Shown here: positions 1 to 5,020 of the stretch, one piece after another
Numbering within the stretch: the stretch's first letter is position 1
Layout of the letters: the number at the start of each line of letters is the position of its first letter
DNA from: Paracoccaceae bacterium
GTDB taxonomy: Bacteria > Pseudomonadota > Alphaproteobacteria > Rhodobacterales > Rhodobacteraceae
DNA length: 5,183 bases
Direction: 5' to 3'
Assembly (NCBI GenBank): GCA_902525995.1
Contig: CABZJG010000137.1
Coordinates: 1-5,183 of the forward strand
The notes under the pieces: generated by a model
Told to the model about the DNA's origin: nothing
The model's database searches: none
What the model saw: only the letters and a program-made list of their open reading frames with translations
Translations under genes and position numbers: made by a program

Positions 1-92
1 AATCTGACTTCGCCACCGCGTCCCTCTTCTGCTACCGCAACTGCAATCGTATCTTTGTGGACATCCAGGCCCACATACAGCGTCTTGTTCAT
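1..92 (-). CDS. IS110-family transposase (DEDD recombinase), N-terminal 30 codons
   Basis: The minus-strand frame starts MNKTLYVGLDVHKDT and continues IAVAVAEEGRGGEVR before leaving the window. The YVGLDVHKDT block is the hallmark start of IS110-family transposases: the Asp of GLD is the first acidic residue of the RuvC-like DEDD catalytic domain. The family normally has 300-400 residues, so most of the gene lies outside. I chose the ATG at 92-90 because a GGAGG (105-101) sits 8 bases upstream. A second in-frame ATG at 98-96 is only 2 bases from that site. The enzyme recombines DNA under guidance of a bridge RNA in characterised members. The rest of the catalytic residues, including the C-terminal serine region, cannot be assessed. 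Confidence 0.9.
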   Translation of the reverse strand, partial: MNKTLYVGLDVHKDTIAVAVAEEGRGGEVR

Positions 93-320
93 TTGCATTT
101 CCTCCGTCGAACAATCCAGGTTCGTCGAGAAAAACACGGGCACTACGCCCGCCGCAAAAACGATCATCTGGTCTAACGCAAATTTTTAGAATTTAATAAC
201 AATGGGTTACGCGTTGTTCAGAATTGGAAATTTCATCGAAAAATTCGACCTTAAAAATCTAATAAATTCAAAGAGTTATTTTTCTTAGAGTGGTTTCCTG
301 CACTGAGCCTTAACAGACCC
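93..320 (-). other. Non-coding IS110 end; possible bridge-RNA region
   Basis: No plausible gene is found on either strand here. Bases 93-180 have balanced composition and hold a perfect hairpin. Bases 181-300 are strongly A+T-rich and hold a small TCGAA-AAA-TTCGA hairpin (236-248). The lengthy untranslated stretch upstream of the recombinase fits the IS110 group, where this region specifies the bridge RNA. I cannot identify target- or donor-binding loops by eye, so this is an inference from position. Confidence 0.35.
137..151 (-). other. Short perfect hairpin upstream of the IS110 transposase
   Basis: CGGGC (137-141) and GCCCG (147-151) form a 5-bp G+C stem around a 5-base loop, about 45 bases upstream of the transposase start. 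It could be part of a structured leader or bridge RNA. It has no T-tract on the transposase strand that would make it a typical terminator, although TTTTT follows nearby upstream. The function is unknown. Confidence 0.35.
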
Positions 321-747
321 CAAGACGTGTCCGACGCAAGCATTGAGGACAATGTTCGTTTCTTTGATAGTGAAATAGATCAAGAGGATGTTGTCAGGGG
401 TCTTCGACAAGCGAAGGTCTGGGACGTCGTACAGAAGTTGCCTATGCAAGAGAGAACGATGATCGGCCGTGAAGTTGGCCCTCTATCAAGTGGGCAAAAG
501 CAGAGAATCTTGTTAGCACGTTCCTTCGCAAAAAAACCCCAAGATTCTTTTCTTAGATGAAGGTACGAGTCATCTGGACAAGGATACTGAGAAGCAAGTG
601 GCAAAAGCTCTTTCAGAGCTTGAATGTACCGTGGTTTGTATCACACATAATCCTAAATCCTATTTGAACTTCAACCGTTTTTTTTGGGTTCAAGACACCG
701 CTGTACGAGAGGTAAACCAATCTGACATTGCCAACCTTGTAGGATGA
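321..747 (+). pseudogene. C-terminal remnant of a bacteriocin-type ABC exporter ATPase (frameshifted)
   Basis: The first part (321-540) reads QDVSDASIEDNVRFFD, then the ABC signature PLSSGQKQRILLARSFAKKP. The frame must shift by one base at the A7C4 run (530-540) to continue as Walker B and D-loop ILFLDEGTSHLD, then the H-loop region CVVCITHNP, ending at TGA 745-747. Order and spacing are those of the nucleotide-binding domain of double-glycine-peptide exporters of the RaxB/CvaB type, which have about 700 residues with N-terminal C39 peptidase and membrane domains. Walker A, the transmembrane domain and any peptidase are absent. About two residues are missing in the Q-loop, where relatives read roughly QDDVLSDASI. 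In this window the exporter is dead, probably split by the adjacent IS110 element. It converges with the 467-residue membrane gene, whose peptides it may once have exported. The single-base shift could also be a homopolymer sequencing error. Confidence 0.85.
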
Positions 748-759
748 AGTTTCCAAGGG

Positions 760-2163
760 CTAGTTCGAGTTACTCGAAGGCACAGTAGCATTTTTGTTAA
801 GCCATTGCACCGAAGGTCTCGGCAAGAATTTTAAATCAGGATCAAAGGTGGTCAGGCTCCAGATTGAACCACTTGAAGCATCCCAAGGGTGATGTACAAA
901 AATGGGTCGATCGACGAAAGCTATCTGACGGAGCATCATATTGGCTTTCTCATCAGATCGAATTAGAAACTCGGCTCCAAATATCCAACAGGAATGAGTT
1001 GATGGTACCCCACGCCGGATACGGAGAAAATCACGTGGAGAATGCACAAACTCTACTTGATACCCCAGCCGCTGAAATTGCATTTCTAAGCCGCTTTCAA
1101 AATATGCGCTACGACTACGCCGTGGTACGATGAACACAATATCCTTCTTGTCCCTTTTCGCCCAGCGGCTCGCAATGTCGAGCAAATCCTCGAAATAATT
1201 CAGGCTATGCCAAAATATTATCGCGCTAGGAACCGGCCAGCTCTCCTTATGGAGGTTTTCAGTATCTTTACTAGTAAACCCCTTCTTGAAACGCCGAAAT
1301 CGACGATACAACAAAATGTTATTCTGCAAAATTCGCGGTGTTAGCCCACTTTTAGACAGTTGATGATGGTTGAAAACAAATCGGGATATATAAAACAGCC
1401 AAGAGAAGACTTGGCGAAGCGGAGTAAAAAAGAACAAACGCGATGACATTCGCAAAGCAGTCTGTTTCATATTGTTCGCTTGACAAACCAACAAGACAGC
1501 TCCTAGCAGCATAGCTGCAAACCAAATAAGCGTGGAGCTGATCTGGGCGTCCGTTGGCGCATCTATATCAATTCCGCCAATAATTGTAACAATACCGAAG
1601 TTCCAGAGAAAATGGTATATCGCCCCCCACCAAAGGTTCCGGTCTATGATCGTTCGATAAACGGTTGTCAGCAGAAGGATTGAAGTCAGAAAAACCCTAA
1701 GATCGAAAGTCTGACCGTGCGAATAGATAAACAGTGCATATATTGCCAATCCAACAGGTAGGCGGAGATGGCGAAATGCAAGCACAGAAAACGAAACAAC
1801 GTAAATAAATTGTTCCGCGACTACCCCTAGGAGATGGTATGCGGTAGCCAGCGGGACATCTTCTTTTTGGGAAAAGAAAAAAATAGCGCCGGTAGACGCA
1901 ACAAAGACGAGAGCATGTGAAACTGAAACACCCTTAAAGTACGATAAGCGCTCTATCATCTCTTGCTTTGTAAAAAAAACCGGAAGCAAAATGGCCGGAA
2001 AAATAATATATCGAGATGAAAACACAAAAAGATAGAGCGGAGACTCTATGTCTGAGATGAGTGGCGGCGGGAGTGTTATTTCTAAGCTGATTAAGATGAC
2101 ATAAGAACAGACAAATAAAACTGTACGGAAGGAAACAGTCAGCCTTAGATCAAAGAGACTCAT
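760..2163 (-). CDS. CPBP-like membrane protein with extra cytosolic C-terminal domain, candidate immunity protein
   Basis: 467 residues. Residues 1-230 hold about eight hydrophobic segments (roughly 10-30, 45-65, 79-97, 105-130, 135-149, 156-173, 177-198, 210-228). They carry two of the three CPBP (Abi/Rce1-like) protease motifs: FxxxH at F145-H149 and HxxxN at H184-N188, in the context LWWGAIYHFLWNFG. Motif 1, normally EExxxR, reads AEQFIY (116-121). Its first Glu and its Arg are lost, so proteolysis is doubtful. A basic stretch (about 235-297) leads to a soluble alternating beta/alpha domain (about 310-467) that I cannot assign. CPBP proteins are known as bacteriocin self-immunity factors, and this one follows the peptide genes. 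The start is at an ATG overlapping the preceding gene by 14 bases without a close ribosome binding site, so translation is probably coupled. Immunity is inference; degenerate CPBP architecture is moderately secure. Confidence 0.75.
   Translation of the reverse strand: MSLFDLRLTVSFRTVLFVCSYVILISLEITLPPPLISDIESPLYLFVFSSRYIIFPAILLPVFFTKQEMIERLSYFKGVSVSHALVFVASTGAIFFFSQKEDVPLATAYHLLGVVAEQFIYVVSFSVLAFRHLRLPVGLAIYALFIYSHGQTFDLRVFLTSILLLTTVYRTIIDRNLWWGAIYHFLWNFGIVTIIGGIDIDAPTDAQISSTLIWFAAMLLGAVLLVCQANNMKQTALRMSSRLFFFTPLRQVFSWLFYISRFVFNHHQLSKSGLTPRILQNNILLYRRFRRFKKGFTSKDTENLHKESWPVPSAIIFWHSLNYFEDLLDIASRWAKRDKKDIVFIVPRRSRSAYFESGLEMQFQRLGYQVEFVHSPRDFLRIRRGVPSTHSCWIFGAEFLIRSDEKANMMLRQIAFVDRPIFVHHPWDASSGSIWSLTTFDPDLKFLPRPSVQWLNKNATVPSSNSN
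764..778. repeat. Inverted repeat at the junction of two convergent genes
   Basis: TTCGAGT (764-770) and ACTCGAA (772-778) form a near-perfect palindrome around one base. It overlaps the last codons of the minus-strand membrane gene and lies 17 bases after the transporter remnant stop. It could act as a weak bidirectional terminator. No T-tract follows directly on either strand, so this is uncertain. Confidence 0.3.
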
Positions 2164-2380
2164 TTTGTGGCTCTTGATCCTTTTCCTTCAATTTCCAGCT
2201 AAATGCGGAAAACCTGTCTACTCCAATTACAATCAGCGCGAGATAAACAAAGCTGATGCCAGTGCTAGATAATTCATACAGTCCAGTCGCAGCACCAATA
2301 TAATCCATGATCAGTAGAACTGCATAAATCCAAAAAGAAGCAAACAAAGTAACTCTTATAATATGCAGGCCAACTTCCAT
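2150..2380 (-). CDS. Small two-helix membrane protein, candidate bacteriocin immunity protein
   Basis: 76 residues. It has two predicted membrane helices (about 7-28 and 40-54), separated by a short loop, and a charged C-terminal tail (WKLKEKDQEPQNE). A GAGG (2389-2386) five bases before the ATG supports the start. No family is recognised. The gene sits directly downstream of three bacteriocin-like peptide genes, on the same strand, and its stop overlaps the start of the CPBP-like gene by 14 bases, which suggests co-transcription and translational coupling. Small two-helix proteins next to bacteriocin genes are frequently immunity proteins, but nothing in the sequence beyond size, topology and position shows this here. 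A role as an accessory or export helper is equally possible. Confidence 0.7.
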   Translation of the reverse strand: MEVGLHIIRVTLFASFWIYAVLLIMDYIGAATGLYELSSTGISFVYLALIVIGVDRFSAFSWKLKEKDQEPQNESL

Positions 2381-2415
2381 AGGAACCTCAATTCGCTTTA
2401 GTATTCTCTTTAAAT

Positions 2416-2442
2416 GGGCTCGTCCAATTTCTAGACGAACCC
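2416..2442 (-). terminator. Hairpin between peptide genes and immunity genes, possible attenuator
   Basis: On the minus strand GGGTTCGTC (2442-2434) pairs with GACGAGCCC (2424-2416), a 9-bp stem with one G-U pair and a 9-base loop. It is followed only by ATTTAAAG, so it is a weak intrinsic terminator at best. Its place between the third peptide gene and the two membrane-protein genes suits partial termination or an mRNA-stabilising 3' end, giving more peptide message than immunity message. Confidence 0.5.
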
Positions 2443-2460
2443 AAGTTTCAGTTCAAACAA

Positions 2461-2649
2461 TTAGGATCCGCCGCCGCTATCGCCACCGCCATCATTGTCA
2501 TTACTGCTGTCGTTTTTTTTGCTCTTATCATATTGATCTTTGGCGATAGCACCGCCCAAGCCAACAACAAAAGCGCCGATAATTTCTCCGATAATTTTGC
2601 CCTAGCCGCCAGAAATATCGTTAATTTCAGCTGTGTCTAGTTCACGCAT
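2461..2649 (-). pseudogene. Bacteriocin-like peptide C precursor interrupted by an amber codon
   Basis: The minus-strand frame starts MRELDTAEINDISGG, a 15-residue double-glycine leader, and is followed by TAG (2604-2602) as codon 16. The same frame then continues for 46 residues as GKIIGEIIGAFVVGLGG, a Lys/Asp-rich stretch and the tail NDNDGGGDSGGGS, ending at TAA. Leader length and sequence match peptide A, and the core and tail match both A and B, so this was a real gene. The amber codon falls exactly on the first mature residue. TAG is one base from TGG (Trp), which would give GG-WGKIIGE and resemble SGWGRVFG of peptide A. An AAGGA element about 7 bases upstream supports the start. Most likely it is a recent nonsense mutation. 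Suppressor readthrough or a sequencing error are alternatives. Confidence 0.8.
2464..2502 (-). repeat. Repeated tail-coding segment, copy in peptide C
   Basis: These 39 bases encode the Asn/Asp/Gly tail and differ from 2862-2900 at only five positions by eye. A shorter related segment begins at 2704 in peptide B. The repeats mark tandem duplication of the peptide gene, with the 3' end more conserved than the core. Confidence 0.7.
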
Positions 2650-2660
2650 AGTGAGTTCCT

Positions 2661-2674
2661 TCAATTAAAATTGA
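2661..2674. repeat. A+T-rich palindrome overlapping the peptide C ribosome binding site
   Basis: TCAATT (2661-2666), AA, AATTGA (2669-2674) form a perfect 6-bp inverted repeat whose edge touches the Shine-Dalgarno of peptide C. An RNA hairpin here could modulate translation, but A-U stems this short are weak and may be chance. Confidence 0.25.
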
Positions 2675-2700
2675 GATGTCATACCTTTGGCAGAACCTAT

Positions 2701-2832
2701 TTAGGAGCCGCCACCATCATTATCATTGTTATCGTTCAAACGATCATTGACTTCTTGGCCAGCAAACCAGCCGCCCAGTGCAGCGGCTCCCTTTGCAATC
2801 GTTTGAGATATTGCTTTTCCCAGCTGTCCCAT
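2701..2832 (-). CDS. Bacteriocin-like peptide B, without a double-glycine leader
   Basis: 43 residues: MGQLGKAISQTIAKG, then AAALGGWFAGQEVNDRL, then the tail NDNNDNDGGGS. The ATG is preceded at 7 bases by a strong AAAGGAG (2846-2840), the best ribosome binding site of the operon. An in-frame TAA lies five codons upstream, so no leader can be encoded there. Aligned to the mature parts of A and C it shares the GK-I---I core, the LGG motif and the NDNDGGG tail with a terminal Ser, so it is a paralogue that begins where the others are cut. It is glycine- and alanine-rich with an amphipathic first half, as in membrane-active bacteriocins. It could be a leaderless bacteriocin, a partner peptide needing another export route, or a peptide whose GG at 20-21 is used as the cleavage site. 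Known homologues are not recognised. Confidence 0.8.
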   Translation of the reverse strand: MGQLGKAISQTIAKGAAALGGWFAGQEVNDRLNDNNDNDGGGS

Positions 2833-2858
2833 GATTAATCTCCTTTAAAATATTGATT

Positions 2859-3044
2859 TTAGGAACCGCCGCCGCTGTCGCCGCCGCCGTCATTATCATT
2901 GTCGTTTCCGCTGTTGGTACCGTCACCTAAAGGCTCTGCTCCCCCTAGCAATTCGGCAACAGCACCTGCAATAATGCCGAACACTCGCCCCCAGCCGCTG
3001 CCGCCTGAAACGTTGTCGAGCTCGCCAACTTCTAACTGTCTCAT
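2859..3044 (-). CDS. Double-glycine bacteriocin-like precursor, peptide A
   Basis: 61 residues. The leader MRQLEVGELDNVSGG (15 residues) has the usual hydrophobic positions and a GG processing site. Cleavage would leave 46 residues: SGWGRVFGIIAGAVAELLGG, then AEPLGDGTNSG, then a tail of alternating Asn and Asp ending GGGDSGGGS. GxxxG-type spacing in the core suggests a membrane helix. I chose the ATG at 3044 because GGAG (3055-3052) lies 7 bases upstream and because the leader then matches peptide C in length and sequence. An in-frame ATG at 3086 would add 14 residues. Export would need a peptidase-containing ABC transporter; the only one visible here is broken. The glycine-rich, Ser-terminated tail recalls class IIb (siderophore) microcins, but no modification genes are seen. 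The DNDNDG part also resembles a calcium-binding loop. Both readings are speculative. Confidence 0.85.
   Translation of the reverse strand: MRQLEVGELDNVSGGSGWGRVFGIIAGAVAELLGGAEPLGDGTNSGNDNDNDGGGDSGGGS
2862..2900 (-). repeat. Repeated tail-coding segment, copy in peptide A
   Basis: This is the counterpart of 2464-2502, with 34 of 39 positions alike by eye. It encodes the DNDGGGDSGGGS-type C-terminus. Such similar copies could allow recombination that deletes the intervening peptide genes. Confidence 0.7.
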
Positions 3045-3112
3045 ATCGTTACTCCAGTGAATGTTAATGGAATCAATTTCCATCATTATGCATCCCTCTT
3101 ATTCAGAATCTG

Positions 3113-3141
3113 AGAATTGCTTTCTTGAATATAACTGTCAA
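3113..3141 (-). promoter_or_regulatory. Predicted promoter of the peptide operon
   Basis: On the minus strand a perfect -35 box TTGACA (3141-3136) is followed by 17 bases and AATTCT (3118-3113), a weak -10 with three matches to consensus. It lies in the 128-base gap between the integrase stop and peptide A, and would give a leader of about 60 bases. A weak -10 with a perfect -35 and an overlapping inverted repeat suggests regulation. The operon could also be read through from the integrase, after which I see no clear terminator. Confidence 0.5.
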
Positions 3142-3148
3142 TACAGTT
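3133..3148. promoter_or_regulatory. Inverted repeat over the -35 box, possible operator
   Basis: AACTGT (3133-3138) and ACAGTT (3143-3148) form a perfect 6-bp inverted repeat with a CAAT spacer and cover the TTGACA of the peptide promoter. A dimeric repressor or regulator could bind here. The 4-base spacing is too short for an enterobacterial LexA box, and no regulator gene is visible in the window. Confidence 0.4.
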
Positions 3149-3172
3149 CAGGGTTCCTTGACTTGCGCAGCT

Positions 3173-4267
3173 TCACCCCAACAAGTCTGTTGCTGGATTT
3201 TCTGTGATTTCCACATCATCGTAATACTGCTGTGCCTGTGCAACAGATCGATGCAGGGACAGTCGCATTGCCGCCTGAATGGGCGCACCATCCAGTGCAG
3301 CCTGTGTCAGAAAGCCTGATCTTAAGCCATGTGGGGAAGCAAAAGAGGGGTCGAAGCCCGCCTCAATCAAGAGGCGCTTAATGATTTGGCTGATCGCGGC
3401 TGAAGACAGTTGCTTGCTCCCTAGTTTTCCACTTCTTGTAATCCGGCGAAATACCGGGCCTTCCTTAATTTCCCCGGCATCTAAATAGGCAACAAGCCCA
3501 CGCGCTGCGCGACCTTTCAACACAAGCTTGGGGGTTTCACCCTTTTGCGTGGTCTTTGTACTGAGAAGCTGAAGTCCGACCATGCCGGTGGTTTCAAAGT
3601 TCGTGAGGTCAATATCTTCGCGCAATAGAGAAACTATTTCGCTGCGGCGACGGCCCCCAGATGCAAAACCAACAAGCAAAACAGCTCGGTCGCGCAAACC
3701 GCGCAATCCTGATCCAGAAACTTCCAGCAGTTTTTCCAAAATATCACGGGTAATCGGATGCGCTGACTTGGGGGCAGGGGGGCGGGCGGCCGCTTTACGC
3801 GCCTTGGATCGAGCTTGACGGACAAGCGGCGCCTCAAAAGGGCTTTGAAGGTTGCGCATACGGTGAAAGATCCGCCAGGAGGCAATGCGGCGATCAAGTG
3901 TAGAGGGGGCAGGGCAGTCAAATGCCTTGCGCAGTCCCTTTTCAATCAATGCTTCTGCCGTTTGTTGCGCAGCGCTCTGCTCATCGCTTAAATCGCGGCT
4001 GTGATCGAGTATGAAACGAAGGCCAACCTCTTCGCGCTCTGGCCAATTCAAAGTTTCCCCAAAGGACAAATCTTTCCAAGCGGTAATATATATCAGATCT
4101 CGCTCGTAAGCGCGCAGGGTGTTCTCTGGAGTGCCTCGGATATAAAGATCTTCCAGAGCTGCACGATCTTCGCTGTTTAGTGTACCAAGCGCTGTAGGAT
4201 TGAGTGGGGCAGGGTGCGTTTTCATTTCGTAGATTTGCCCTTCATGATCTAATACCACTTCGTACAC
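3173..4267 (-). CDS. Tyrosine recombinase / phage-type site-specific integrase
   Basis: 364 residues from a GTG start (4267-4265). An alternative ATG at 4225 would remove 14 residues, and neither start has a strong ribosome binding site. Residues about 35-150 form the helical N-terminal core-binding (SAM-like) domain, with TPENTLRAYERDLIYITAW typical of integrases. Residues about 170-360 form the catalytic domain. Catalytic residues are visible: Arg207 in GGRRRSE, a Lys candidate in the 237-247 beta-hairpin (STKTTQKGETPK), His313 and Arg316 in SPHGLRSGF, His339 in LSLHRSV and the nucleophile Tyr348 in QQYYDD, nine residues after His339. The set is complete, so the enzyme is probably active in integrating or excising an element. 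The start overlaps the DUF3800 gene by 26 bases, which suggests an operon. No tRNA or att site was found beside it. Whether it mobilises the bacteriocin genes is unknown. Confidence 0.92.
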   Translation of the reverse strand: MYEVVLDHEGQIYEMKTHPAPLNPTALGTLNSEDRAALEDLYIRGTPENTLRAYERDLIYITAWKDLSFGETLNWPEREEVGLRFILDHSRDLSDEQSAAQQTAEALIEKGLRKAFDCPAPSTLDRRIASWRIFHRMRNLQSPFEAPLVRQARSKARKAAARPPAPKSAHPITRDILEKLLEVSGSGLRGLRDRAVLLVGFASGGRRRSEIVSLLREDIDLTNFETTGMVGLQLLSTKTTQKGETPKLVLKGRAARGLVAYLDAGEIKEGPVFRRITRSGKLGSKQLSSAAISQIIKRLLIEAGFDPSFASPHGLRSGFLTQAALDGAPIQAAMRLSLHRSVAQAQQYYDDVEITENPATDLLG

Positions 4268-4979
4268 TTACTTTGGCTAATCTTTGCTCAAAATATGTCC
4301 GAAAAACCTCATTTTCTTCATATTCGGTTGGCGACTTCCATATCGCCCCCAAACGCCCAACAAGACCTGCTATCCAATCTGCTGCCTGCATTGTTTGATA
4401 TCTATGACTTTCCACCTGAAATGGTGGTTCAACTAATTTAGACCGGGATTCTTTACCATACATTACTATCGACGCTTCTGTGATGAGTGCAGAGCGTTGA
4501 TCATGCTCATCTAACGTGAGTAAGAAGTTTTCCTGCGGAACACTGGCGGTAAAATGTTGGTCTAAGCGTTTAATCGCTTCGCGAATTGCGTATTTGTAAA
4601 TTTGGTTGGCTTCATGTTTTAAAGGAACGTCTTTTTTCGAACTTCCTACATAGAATACAAACCCATCCAATTTATCAATTTTATTAAAAAGGCGGTTTGT
4701 GAAATTGCGTAATTCTCGATATTTTTTTACATTAGTTGCCGTGTAGAGGCTTGCGCCTTTTTTTTCCCAGGTGGCTGGGTGTTTTTGGGATCTATTTATT
4801 TCAAACTCTAGAAGTGAACATTTTTGTTTATAAAACCATGTTCCAAACCCACGGACTTCAGAAACAGGTAAAGCAAAGCCAGCCAATCCAAATACAGGAC
4901 TCTCGTTATAGATCGAGTGGTCTCTGGTAACGTACGGACCAATATGCCCAAATTCATCTAAATAAACGATATAAGCCAT
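4242..4979 (-). CDS. DUF3800 domain protein (predicted RNase H-fold nuclease)
   Basis: 245 residues from ATG 4979. Family hallmarks are the N-terminal strand MAYIVYLDEFGHIG with Asp8 and Glu9, an acidic cluster LTLDEHDQR (Asp157 to Asp160), and the C-terminal MQAADWIAGLVGR with Asp201. These are the positions of the predicted metal-binding acidic residues of the RNase H-like DUF3800 fold, and the length is typical. The function is not experimentally settled; nuclease activity is inferred from fold. The frame is open upstream to an ATG at 5036, but that would translate the terminator palindrome, and the family starts at MAYIVYLDE. AGG (4988-4986) lies six bases before the chosen ATG. A promoter, structured RNA segment and intrinsic terminator precede the gene, so expression probably depends on readthrough of the terminator. 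The 3' end overlaps the integrase start. Confidence 0.88.
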   Translation of the reverse strand: MAYIVYLDEFGHIGPYVTRDHSIYNESPVFGLAGFALPVSEVRGFGTWFYKQKCSLLEFEINRSQKHPATWEKKGASLYTATNVKKYRELRNFTNRLFNKIDKLDGFVFYVGSSKKDVPLKHEANQIYKYAIREAIKRLDQHFTASVPQENFLLTLDEHDQRSALITEASIVMYGKESRSKLVEPPFQVESHRYQTMQAADWIAGLVGRLGAIWKSPTEYEENEVFRTYFEQRLAKVSVRSGIRS

Positions 4980-4988
4980 ATAATACCT

Positions 4989-5020
4989 AAAAACACGAAA
5001 GCCCACGCTTAAGCGTGGGC
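4989..5020 (-). terminator. Intrinsic terminator upstream of the DUF3800 gene
   Basis: GCCCACGCTTAAGCGTGGGC (5001-5020) is a perfect 20-base palindrome: an 8-bp G+C-rich stem with a TTAA loop. On the minus strand it is followed by TTTCGTGTTTTT (5000-4989), a broken but clear T-tract. The T-tract ends exactly at the AGG of the DUF3800 ribosome binding site, so the gene can be transcribed from the promoter upstream only by readthrough. On the plus strand no T-tract follows, so it acts on the minus strand. Confidence 0.8.

Larger units (their letters stand above)
1..320 (-). mobile_element. IS110-family insertion sequence, one end, cut by the window edge
   Basis: Bases 1-92 encode the transposase N-terminus on the minus strand. 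Bases 93 to about 320 are non-coding and separate it from an ABC transporter fragment whose homology begins abruptly near 321. IS110-family elements usually lack clear terminal inverted repeats and target-site duplications, so the outer boundary is set only by where the transporter similarity starts. It could lie anywhere from about 180, where the sequence turns strongly A+T-rich, to about 326. In the IS110 group the non-coding end upstream of the recombinase is known to encode the bridge RNA. Placing one here is inference. Confidence 0.6.

Noticed and set aside
864..1133. Open frame of 89 codons on the plus strand
   Set aside because: It lies entirely within and opposite the 467-residue membrane gene, whose composition, membrane segments and CPBP motifs show it is the real frame. 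No ribosome binding site or recognisable motif supports the plus frame.
2461..2915. CRISPR-like repeats
   Set aside because: The repeated segments are coding tails of three paralogous peptides at irregular spacing, with no uniform repeat and spacer structure.
2744..2926. Open frame of 60 codons on the minus strand spanning peptides A and B
   Set aside because: It is a different frame that runs through the Gly/Asp tail codons of A and the start of B. The real frames have ribosome binding sites and mutual similarity.
3045..3086. Longer start for peptide A at 3086
   Set aside because: Possible, but the ATG at 3044 has GGAG at 7 bases and gives a leader of exactly the same length and type as peptide C.
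3146..3156. Alphaproteobacterial LexA-like GTTC repeats
   Set aside because: The two GTTC copies are 3 bases apart, whereas the known site needs 7, so this is not a convincing SOS box.
3634..3945. Minus-strand open frame of 103 codons inside the integrase
   Set aside because: It is a shifted frame of the integrase gene, rich in Arg, Pro and Leu from high G+C, with no independent start signal.
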